Shown here one piece after another: positions 1 through 5,165 of a stretch of DNA of 5,165 bases (within the stretch, counting starts at the first letter, position 1; each line of letters opens with the position of its first letter). Location: the NCBI GenBank assembly GCA_003223595.1, contig QHVR01000415.1, positions 1 to 5,165 of the forward strand, given 5' to 3'. The DNA is from Acidobacteriota bacterium (GTDB lineage Bacteria; Acidobacteriota; Terriglobia; Terriglobales; Acidobacteriaceae). A model generated the notes under the pieces. That model made no database searches, had not been told where the DNA came from, and worked only from the letters and a program-made list of their open reading frames with translations. Both the position numbers and the translations under genes were made by a program.

Positions 1-1
1 C

Positions 2-292
2 GAAGCACTGTTCCGCGCCCGCATTCGCCCCCGCCGCCGGGCGTCGAGCATCACGCGCGATCAGCTGGTGAACCTCTATGCGGGGCTGCAAAAAGTACTG
101 AAAGAAGCGATCGAGCTAGGTGGCTCCTCCATCTCGGATTACGTGGACGCCGACGGGGAAGAAGGATTTTTCCAGCTGCGGCATCGCGTCTACGGCCGTG
201 AAGGCGAGCCCTGCCGCGTCTGCAAGACTCCAATCAAGCGCGTCGTGATTGCCGGGCGCAGCAGCCATTACTGCCCCGAATGCCAGAAGTAA
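2..292 (+). CDS. mutM: Formamidopyrimidine-DNA glycosylase (Fpg/MutM), C-terminal part, 5' end outside window
   Basis: Base-excision repair enzyme that removes oxidised purines such as 8-oxoguanine and then nicks the strand by its lyase activity. Only the last 96 residues are present. The fragment opens inside the helix-two-turn-helix region with EALFRARIRPRRRAS and continues through the family block GGSSISDYV and VYGREGEPC. It ends in the Fpg zinc finger, with Cys at fragment residues 71, 74, 91 and 94 (CRVC and CPEC). Between them lies GRSSHYC, whose Arg (86) matches the conserved DNA-contacting Arg of the finger. The catalytic N-terminal Pro-Glu lies upstream of the window and cannot be checked. 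The reading frame is open from the window edge to a TAA stop. Nei (endonuclease VIII) is the main alternative, but the GRSSHYCPECQ ending and the GG-S-DYV block fit Fpg better. Confidence 0.95.
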   Translation, partial: EALFRARIRPRRRASSITRDQLVNLYAGLQKVLKEAIELGGSSISDYVDADGEEGFFQLRHRVYGREGEPCRVCKTPIKRVVIAGRSSHYCPECQK

Positions 293-335
293 GGTGCTGC
301 ATCTGCTCCTTCATCGACTGCAAAGCAGCAGCGCC
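293..335 (+). other. Inverted repeat just after the fpg stop codon; possible weak terminator or 3'-end hairpin
   Basis: GGTGCTGC (293-300) can pair with GCAGCGCC (328-335) in an 8-bp stem with one G-U pair, and it starts on the first base after the fpg TAA stop. The loop is long (27 nt) and no T-tract follows (GTTCACC), so this is not a convincing intrinsic terminator. It could still act as a Rho-assisted or 3'-stabilising structure, or be chance in GC-rich DNA. Confidence 0.2.
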
Positions 336-377
336 GTTCACCCAACGATCAAGCATCATCATTCGGCGATTGATTTC

Positions 378-386
378 TGTTACCCT
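378..386 (+). promoter_or_regulatory. Candidate extended -10 promoter element for the ROK kinase gene
   Basis: TGT followed by TACCCT matches the bacterial extended -10 pattern TGnTAnnnT. Transcription would be expected to start about 6-8 bases downstream, around 392-394, which is directly at the ATG at 395. No Shine-Dalgarno sequence precedes that ATG, which fits a leaderless or nearly leaderless mRNA. There is no good -35 hexamer at the usual distance, but extended -10 promoters often lack one. This is a pattern match only. Confidence 0.3.
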
Positions 387-394
387 CATCCGTT

Positions 395-1414
395 ATGCGT
401 GACTACTCCATTGGCGTGGATATGGGCGGTACCAACCTGCGGATTGCGGCCATCACCACGGAAGGCCAGTTGCTCGAAAAAATCACCTTGGGCGTGAAGG
501 TCGCCTTGGGACGCGACTACGTCATTGGCGAAATGTGCGACGCCATCCACCGCTTGACCGACCAGTATCGCGGCACGGGACGCTTTGTGGGGGCAGGCAT
601 CGGGGTGCCCGGCATCATCGACGTGGAAAAAGGCATGATGCGGAAATCTGCCAACTTGCCAGGGTGGACGGACTATCCGGTCCGTGATGAGATCGAGCGC
701 CGCCTCGGAGCGCGCATTTTTTTGGATAACGATGCCAACGTCGCCGCGCTCGGAGAAAAGTGGCTGGGCGCCGGGCGCGATGCCGACAATATGGCGATGC
801 TAACTCTAGGGACAGGAATCGGCGGCGCCATTGTGCTGGGCGACAAACTGTTTTATGGGATGAGCGGCATGGCGGGAGAGTTCGGGCACGTGACGATCGA
901 GCCCAAAGGAGTTCTCTGCGGCTGCGGGAACCGTGGATGCGCGGAACGGTACGCCTCCGCGACCGCTGTGGTGCGGATGGCCCGCGAGGCCATCGAATCC
1001 GGCCAGGCCCCCGAACTCGCGAAAGCTGCGAGTTCTGATCCGGAGTTCAGCGCAAAATCCGTCTATATTCTGGCCATTCAGGGGAACCCGGACGCGCAGC
1101 GCATCTTCGAACGGTTTGGCGAGGTCCTCGGGATTCTGATGGCCGATCTGGTCAATGTGCTTGATCTGGACATGTTCGTCATTGGCGGCGGAGTGGTTAG
1201 CGCGTGGGACGCCTTCGCGCCCAAAATGTTCGCGGAGCTGCGCGAGCGATCGCTGGTGTACGCGGCCAGCGCTCCCGAGGACGCAACGGCAAAGAAAGAA
1301 GGCGCGTCGGCGCAGATCGCAAACTACTCGCGCAAGAAGACCATCATTACGCAAGCGCTGCTGGGAAGCGATGCCGGGCTTTATGGAGCAGCGCGGCTGC
1401 CGGATCTGGCCTGA
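395..1414 (+). CDS. ROK-family sugar kinase (glucokinase-like)
   Basis: Cytoplasmic kinase of the ROK family, which phosphorylates hexoses or amino-hexoses with ATP (glucokinase, fructokinase, N-acetylmannosamine kinase and relatives). The 339 residues contain all family landmarks in order: the phosphate-binding loop DMGGTN (9-14), the sugar-contact segment NLPGW (87-91), DNDAN (111-115) with the catalytic base Asp113, and GTGIGGA (139-145). The EFGH segment ends in His165 and CGCGNRGCAE spans 175-184, so the zinc ligands are His165, Cys175, Cys177 and Cys182. VIGGGV follows at 262-267. The zinc motif and the lack of an N-terminal helix-turn-helix indicate a kinase rather than a ROK repressor. 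The C-terminal part carries a charged Ala/Lys-rich stretch (about 294-315) that looks like an insertion. The ATG at 395 is the only usual start, because an in-frame TGA lies at 371-373 and no ATG, GTG or TTG falls between. Substrate cannot be told from sequence; glucose is the default guess. The gene converges on the exported hydrolase gene. Confidence 0.92.
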   Translation: MRDYSIGVDMGGTNLRIAAITTEGQLLEKITLGVKVALGRDYVIGEMCDAIHRLTDQYRGTGRFVGAGIGVPGIIDVEKGMMRKSANLPGWTDYPVRDEIERRLGARIFLDNDANVAALGEKWLGAGRDADNMAMLTLGTGIGGAIVLGDKLFYGMSGMAGEFGHVTIEPKGVLCGCGNRGCAERYASATAVVRMAREAIESGQAPELAKAASSDPEFSAKSVYILAIQGNPDAQRIFERFGEVLGILMADLVNVLDLDMFVIGGGVVSAWDAFAPKMFAELRERSLVYAASAPEDATAKKEGASAQIANYSRKKTIITQALLGSDAGLYGAARLPDLA

Positions 1415-1417
1415 GGC

Positions 1418-2779
1418 TTATTTCAAAACCGGCTTGTCGTCGATCCACTCGATTTGCTCCAGCGTCGCCGGCGCGACTGGCTCCTGGAGCGGGATTCGCA
1501 GAACCATCTTGCCGTCGCGAGTGGTGATCTCACCGCCATTGGCCAGCAACACCTTCAGTCCCACCTGCGCCGTATCTTCGGCGAGGACATCAATTTCGTA
1601 TGAACTGGGCAGTCCCGCCAGCGTCTTGTTCCAGCAGATGTTGTGCAGCGGTTCGCGGTATTCGGCAGGGATGACGTGGGCCCCGATCAGCGTTCCGAGA
1701 ATCCCCGCGGCGTTCGCGGGATTGCAGTCGGCATCCTGCCCGCCCCGGGTGGCATAGTTAATCGTCTTGTACCAGTCGCCTTCCCCATACAGCAGGCCCA
1801 TGACCACGTAGCCGCCGTTCAGCTTGGCATCGATGTTGAAGGGCTGCTTGTAGCCATCGGGGCAATGATCGACTTCGCCCCACTTCGCCTGCACTAGGTG
1901 CCAGGTCTTCAGCCAGTCATTGGGATTCTCGTCGTGCCAGCGGATCACATCTCGAATCAATTGCGCGTACAGGCTTCGCGCGGGAATCGCCTTGAGCCCG
2001 TTCTCCACCACCTCTCGAATGTTTTTCGCGAAGAAGGCTTGGGTATACATCGCCGAAATGAACATGCCCCCATAAACGCCGTCGCCATAATTCATGATGT
2101 GACCCATGCGTTCGCCATATCGGTTCGACACTTGGGGCATGCCCGGCGAGATCATTCCGAACACGTCGGACTCAATCTGGAAATCGATGTCGTCGGCGTG
2201 CAGGTTGTATCGGGGATTACCGGAATCGGGCGGCAGGATGCCCTTGCGAATGTTCTTCAGGCCGGCATCGTTGGCATGCCAGACTTGCCGGATTTTGGCG
2301 TCCCACTCGTGCGCAACCGTGACAGGATCAACATCGATTCCGTAGCGCCGCAGGCAGTAGAGAAATAGCAGATTGATGTAAATGTCGTCGTTATCGGGAG
2401 CGCCGAAGCTGGGATGTTCCTTTTCTGAGTTGGCGATGAAGCCGTGAATGATGACGATCTTCTGATTGTCGGATTCGCGGGTAATCGGTTCCCAGTTTTC
2501 CTGGCCGGGTTTGTTTACCGCGCTTGCCCGGTAATCTTTCATGCGAGTGGGCGAGAGAGGCCAATCGGTAATATCGAATCCGACGGGCGTGTTCTGGTAC
2601 TGGAATTCCCATGGCTGCCCGAATGTGACCCCGATCATCTTGCCCATCCACGCACCTTGCACTTTGTCGAGGTACGTGCCCCAGGTCAATTCCCGCATGG
2701 GGGCCGCATTCTGGGCGTTGGAACTGGAAGTAATGGTGAGAGTGATCAGCAGTAAGAGTAGCGGGACGAGTGGCCTCAT
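1418..2779 (-). CDS. Exported ADP-ribosylglycohydrolase-family protein (divergent)
   Basis: 453-residue protein with the all-helical ADP-ribosylglycohydrolase fold, a family of metal-dependent hydrolases that typically cleave N- or O-glycosidic ADP-ribose bonds. A signal peptide is clear: MRPL, then a Leu/Ile/Thr hydrophobic core (about 3-18), with a likely cut after Ala22 (SSNA|QN). The mature protein opens with TYLDKVQGAWMGKMIG (35-50), the family's first helix. Acidic metal-site candidates are DNDD (129-132) and DADCN (349-353, within GGQDADCNPANAAG). GDGVYGGMFISAMY (232-245) is also typical of the family. The canonical TDDT and DADTN motifs are both altered, which places it in a divergent branch. 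The start is supported by a GGAG Shine-Dalgarno 5 bases upstream of the ATG. It is probably the last gene of the scpB-to-hisC-like unit, 44 bp behind the aminotransferase. Export makes cytoplasmic ADP-ribose removal unlikely; a periplasmic glycosidase or nucleosidase role is inference. Confidence 0.85.
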   Translation of the reverse strand: MRPLVPLLLLLITLTITSSSNAQNAAPMRELTWGTYLDKVQGAWMGKMIGVTFGQPWEFQYQNTPVGFDITDWPLSPTRMKDYRASAVNKPGQENWEPITRESDNQKIVIIHGFIANSEKEHPSFGAPDNDDIYINLLFLYCLRRYGIDVDPVTVAHEWDAKIRQVWHANDAGLKNIRKGILPPDSGNPRYNLHADDIDFQIESDVFGMISPGMPQVSNRYGERMGHIMNYGDGVYGGMFISAMYTQAFFAKNIREVVENGLKAIPARSLYAQLIRDVIRWHDENPNDWLKTWHLVQAKWGEVDHCPDGYKQPFNIDAKLNGGYVVMGLLYGEGDWYKTINYATRGGQDADCNPANAAGILGTLIGAHVIPAEYREPLHNICWNKTLAGLPSSYEIDVLAEDTAQVGLKVLLANGGEITTRDGKMVLRIPLQEPVAPATLEQIEWIDDKPVLK

Positions 2780-2784
2780 CGGTT

Positions 2785-2788
2785 CTCC
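2785..2788 (-). promoter_or_regulatory. Ribosome binding site of the exported hydrolase gene
   Basis: On the - strand, GGAG is followed by five bases (AACCG) and then the ATG at 2779. It is the clearest Shine-Dalgarno at any gene start in this window and fixes the start just ahead of the signal peptide. Confidence 0.7.
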
Positions 2789-2823
2789 GGCAAAGATAAG
2801 ATTCGTGACGCGGAGGAAGCCGT

Positions 2824-3966
2824 CTATTGTCCCACAACGCGTGTGTCGGGAGGCCTGCGAGCAATCTCCTGAGCGGCATGCAGGAAGGCATCATTCTGCT
2901 GGGGTGTGCCGATGCTGACGCGAATGCATCCCGGCGCCCCCCAAGCCTCCAGCGGACGCACGCTGATGCCGTGCTCACGAAGGCGATGGGCAAAGGCGGC
3001 GGCCTCTTGAACTACGTTGCAATACAGGAAGTTTGCCCAGGTTGGGAGCACATGAAAGCCCAATTCAGAAAGACCGACCCCCAGAATTTGAGCCTGCTCT
3101 GCGTTGTTGGCAAGTGTTTCCAAAACGTGGTCCTGATCTGCGGTGGCGGCGAGCGCGGCAGCCTGCGCGACGGATGAAAGTGAAAATGTATTGCGCATAC
3201 GAGCGCAGTAGCCCATGAGTTCAGCCGGCACCATGCCATAACCGATGAGAAGGCCAGCAAGCCCGTGAACTTTCGAGAATGTCCTGAGTACGACCACATT
3301 TTCCGTTCTCCGCACGTAGTCGAGCGAGCCGGAATAATTCACTTTGCGCCTCTCGGCAAAGTACGCCGCAAATTCGTAATACGCCTCGTCCAAGACGATG
3401 ACGACGTGACGGTGGACTTCTGCAATGAACTGTTCGATCGACTCCGCATCGAGCATGGTCCCGGTTGGATTGTTCGGATTCGCCAAAAAGATCAGGCGCG
3501 TGTGCTCGTTGATCAGGTCCAATATGGCGGCGAGATCAATGTGGTCGCCGCGCATGGGCGCTTCGATGATTTGCGCTCCGCTGGCCCGCACCGCCATTCC
3601 ATAAACCACGAAGGAACGCTCGCTGGTAATGGCGTTGAGCCCGGGGCCGAGCAAAGTCTGGCACAGCAGCGAGAGCATCTGCGTCGAGCCGGCGGTGATC
3701 AGGATCTGTTCGCCGGGAATCTGGTGAACGTCGGCGAGTTTCCGGCGCAGCGGGATGGAGTCGTCGTCAGGATAGAGATTCGAAATATTCAGGGCAGCAG
3801 CAGCCGCCTCCACAGCGAGCGGGGAAGGGCCAAACGGGTTCTCGTTGGCATCGAGCCGGATCATGGAAGATCCTGCATTCGTCCTATCATGGTTGGCGGA
3901 CGGGGAGGAGGAAAAGCCCAAGCTCTCTCGCGCGGGCAGTGACATCAGATCAAAGAATCGGGTCAT
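2824..3966 (-). CDS. HisC-like PLP-dependent aminotransferase (histidinol-phosphate aminotransferase family)
   Basis: Class I/II fold-type I aminotransferase closest to histidinol-phosphate aminotransferase, which in histidine synthesis makes histidinol phosphate from imidazole-acetol phosphate with glutamate; some relatives act on aromatic amino acids. In its 380 residues I see LDANENPFGPSP (38-49), LYPDDD (64-69), TAGSTQ (91-96), NPNNPTG (163-169), DEAYYEF (193-199), the PLP-lysine site FSKVHGLAGLLIGYG (Lys232), and IRVSIGT (348-354) with the carboxylate-binding Arg349. Position 240, eight residues after the lysine, is Leu where the family has the PLP-phosphate Arg (GLAGLR-GY). The ATG at 3966 leaves an N-terminal arm (LPARES) resembling the arm of known HisC. 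A second ATG at 3864 (Met35) has a good AGGA site but would remove that arm. It starts 9 bp after the pseudouridine synthase stop, so the two are probably co-transcribed. No other his gene is nearby, so hisC identity is not secure. Confidence 0.85.
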   Translation of the reverse strand: MTRFFDLMSLPARESLGFSSSPSANHDRTNAGSSMIRLDANENPFGPSPLAVEAAAAALNISNLYPDDDSIPLRRKLADVHQIPGEQILITAGSTQMLSLLCQTLLGPGLNAITSERSFVVYGMAVRASGAQIIEAPMRGDHIDLAAILDLINEHTRLIFLANPNNPTGTMLDAESIEQFIAEVHRHVVIVLDEAYYEFAAYFAERRKVNYSGSLDYVRRTENVVVLRTFSKVHGLAGLLIGYGMVPAELMGYCARMRNTFSLSSVAQAAALAATADQDHVLETLANNAEQAQILGVGLSELGFHVLPTWANFLYCNVVQEAAAFAHRLREHGISVRPLEAWGAPGCIRVSIGTPQQNDAFLHAAQEIARRPPDTRVVGQ

Positions 3967-3975
3967 GGGGGCAGC

Positions 3976-4734
3976 TCATCGCGGGGATTTCCTGTCCGTA
4001 CCTTTAATTGCCGATTTCAGGCGCTGCACTTCCTTCAGCGTAAGTTGACGAAATTCTCCGGGCGGCACATCCAGAGTCAGAGGGCCGTACCGCACTCTCT
4101 TGATCTTCTCGACATGGTGCCCGACCGCCTCGAACATGCGCCGCAGCTGGCGGTTGCGCCCCTCAATGAGCGTGATTTCGTACCAGGGATTTGCTGCTTC
4201 TTTGACCACGCGAACCGCAGCCGGAGCGGTGCGTACGCGCTTGCCGTCGTCGGTTGCTATCGATAATCCTTTGCGCAATTTTTCCAGCGCTTCTTCCCTC
4301 GGAGTGCCGGCGACTTTCACCAGGTAAGTCTTAGCGACGTGGGAAGCGGCTTTCATCAATTGATTCGCCAGTTCTCCATCATTGGTCAGGAGCAGCAGAC
4401 CTTCGCTGGCGTAATCGAGTCGTCCGACGGGATAGACGCGTCCCCTGATCCCGCGGAGCAGGTCCATGACGGTAGGCCGTTTCTGGGGATCACTCATCGT
4501 GGTCACGTAGCCTTTGGGCTTGTTCAGCAGGAAATACGCATGACGCTGTTCGCTGGGCTGAAGCAGCTTGCCATTGACGCGGATATGATCAGTTTCCGGA
4601 TCAGCCTTGCTGCCCAGTTCGGTGACCGTGGTTCCATTGACCTTCACGTGGCCGGAGGTGATCAATTGTTCGGCTTTGCGCCTCGAAGCGACTCCGGCGG
4701 CGGCGATGATCTTTTGCAGGCGTTCCGCAGGCAT
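3976..4734 (-). CDS. rluB: RsuA/RluB-family rRNA pseudouridine synthase
   Basis: Isomerises a specific uridine in rRNA to pseudouridine. RluB acts on 23S position 2605 (E. coli numbering), while the relatives RluE, RluF and RsuA modify other sites. The 252-residue protein has an N-terminal S4 RNA-binding domain (about 4-60: RLQKIIAAAGVASRRKAEQLI, then VKVNG) and LNKPKGYVTT (70-79). The catalytic motif GRLDYASEGLLLLTNDG follows with Asp107, then EGRNRQLRRM (191-200), which is the family's C-terminal signature. The S4 domain and short length argue for RluB rather than RluE, but the exact target site cannot be proved here. The ATG at 4734 is the only reasonable start, since an in-frame TAG lies at 4749-4747. 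No Shine-Dalgarno precedes it; instead a small hairpin occupies the region. It follows scpB by 80 bp, a common pairing in bacteria, and leads into the aminotransferase gene. Confidence 0.93.
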   Translation of the reverse strand: MPAERLQKIIAAAGVASRRKAEQLITSGHVKVNGTTVTELGSKADPETDHIRVNGKLLQPSEQRHAYFLLNKPKGYVTTMSDPQKRPTVMDLLRGIRGRVYPVGRLDYASEGLLLLTNDGELANQLMKAASHVAKTYLVKVAGTPREEALEKLRKGLSIATDDGKRVRTAPAAVRVVKEAANPWYEITLIEGRNRQLRRMFEAVGHHVEKIKRVRYGPLTLDVPPGEFRQLTLKEVQRLKSAIKGTDRKSPR

Positions 4735-4736
4735 GT

Positions 4737-4752
4737 TGGTAGGATGCTACCA
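4737..4752 (-). other. Perfect 6-bp hairpin next to the rluB-type start codon
   Basis: TGGTAG and CTACCA flank a four-base loop, forming a perfect 6-bp stem that ends two bases before the ATG at 4734. In the mRNA it covers the positions where a Shine-Dalgarno would lie, and none is visible there. It could limit or position ribosome entry, or make translation depend on ribosomes arriving from scpB. There is no T-tract, so it is not a terminator. The structure is seen in the sequence; any function is inference. Confidence 0.35.
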
Positions 4753-4814
4753 CTAGAACGGGCGACGGAGCTGTGTCAGCAATGCAGGTGCAGATAAAGA
4801 GCTGGCGGGGTGGA

Positions 4815-5165
4815 CTATCCCGCTTTTTCCGTCTCCTCTATCTGCTGCTCCGGGGACTCCGAACCCGGCTCGGCCACTGTCTCCGGCTGAACCTCAGCTT
4901 CTGCCGGTTGTCCGTTATCGGACCGCGCGGGTTCAGTTTGTGCTGCGATCTCGGTTGGCATCAACTCGGATTGAAATGATTCCGCGACCAGCTTCTCGAA
5001 CTCCTCCATGCTGGGCAATTCATTTACATCCTTCAGCCCAAATCGCATGAGAAATTCCTTGGTGGTCTTGTATAGAATGGGGCGCCCGATGACTTGTTTG
5101 CGGCCCGCGGTGGTGATCAACTTGCGGTCGAGCAGAGTTCCAATGACGCCGCCGGAATCGACACC
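4815..5165 (-). CDS. scpB: Segregation and condensation protein ScpB, C-terminal part, 5' end outside window
   Basis: ScpB is the dimeric winged-helix subunit that joins ScpA and the Smc ATPase in the bacterial condensin-like complex, which acts on the nucleoid in chromosome compaction and segregation. Only the last 116 residues are in the window. They start with GVDSGGVIGTLLDRKLI, the second winged-helix domain that normally follows the family's IRGV motif. Next come GRKQVIGRPILYKTTKEFL (fragment 21-39) and FGLKDVNELPSMEEF (42-56), which are highly typical of ScpB. The protein then runs on for about 53 residues (64-116) rich in Glu, Pro, Ala, Ser and Gln, which looks like a disordered acidic tail; many ScpB proteins have such variable tails. 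The stop is TAG. scpA would be expected just upstream, beyond the right edge. The rluB-type gene follows 80 bp downstream on the same strand. Confidence 0.93.
   Translation of the reverse strand, partial: GVDSGGVIGTLLDRKLITTAGRKQVIGRPILYKTTKEFLMRFGLKDVNELPSMEEFEKLVAESFQSELMPTEIAAQTEPARSDNGQPAEAEVQPETVAEPGSESPEQQIEETEKAG

Noticed and set aside
806..1354. Open frame on the - strand opposite the ROK gene
   Set aside because: Shadow frame, rich in Arg and Cys as expected from antisense of GC-rich coding DNA; the + strand carries complete ROK motifs.
1898..2368. Open frame on the + strand opposite the exported hydrolase gene
   Set aside because: Shadow frame; the - strand protein has coherent family motifs throughout this stretch.
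2793..2798. TATCTT on the - strand as a -10 box for a separate promoter of the exported hydrolase gene
   Set aside because: The resulting start of transcription would fall on or just after the GGAG ribosome binding site, and the hexamer 17 bases upstream (GGCTTC) does not resemble a -35.
3265..3942. A long + strand open frame (225 codons) antisense to the aminotransferase gene
   Set aside because: It is a high-GC shadow of a gene with clear motifs on the opposite strand, and its translation shows no recognisable domain.
4753..4786. TTGCTG with a 17-base spacer to GTTCTA on the - strand as a promoter between scpB and rluB
   Set aside because: The -10 half fails at the two most conserved positions, so it is no better than chance.
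4339..4797. Open frame on the + strand opposite the pseudouridine synthase gene and the spacer
   Set aside because: Overlaps a confidently identified gene almost entirely and shows no domain.
1..5165. A CRISPR array, mobile element, defence system, tRNA or riboswitch
   Set aside because: No repeated spacers, terminal repeats, transposase or toxin-like frames, cloverleaf-like segments or long leader regions are visible; the only non-coding gaps are about 102, 3, 44, 9 and 80 bp.

Overview
The window reads as an ordinary chromosomal stretch of a GC-rich bacterium. It is densely coding, with housekeeping genes and no transposase, phage gene, tRNA, rRNA or CRISPR array that I can see. The protein style and the gene mix suggest Acidobacteriota: a ROK kinase, a secreted ADP-ribosylglycohydrolase-family protein, a HisC-like aminotransferase, and an scpB-rluB pair. 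That assignment is inference from general resemblance, not from a marker gene.

Layout. On the + strand lie the 3' end of a formamidopyrimidine-DNA glycosylase gene (fpg/mutM, 2-292) and, after about 100 bp, a complete ROK-family sugar kinase (395-1414). On the - strand, reading from the right edge leftward, lie the 3' end of scpB (5165-4815), an RsuA/RluB-type pseudouridine synthase (4734-3976), a HisC-like PLP aminotransferase (3966-2824) and an exported ADP-ribosylglycohydrolase-fold protein (2779-1418). The two blocks converge, and their stop codons are only 3 bp apart.

How the genes may work together. The four - strand genes are spaced 80, 9 and 44 bp apart and could form one transcription unit. 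They mix chromosome segregation (ScpB), rRNA modification (RluB type), amino-acid metabolism (HisC-like) and an extracytoplasmic hydrolase. scpB followed by a pseudouridine synthase gene is a common bacterial arrangement; the last two genes look like locus-specific additions. The ROK kinase and the exported hydrolase face each other. A joint role in glycoside or sugar use is possible but rests only on adjacency.

I found no undescribed multi-gene system. The points most worth a second look are these: the HisC-like enzyme has Leu where family members carry the Arg that binds the PLP phosphate; the ADP-ribosylglycohydrolase-fold protein has a signal peptide and non-canonical metal-site motifs; the ROK gene may be transcribed leaderless from an extended -10 promoter; and a small hairpin sits where the ribosome binding site of the pseudouridine synthase gene should be.
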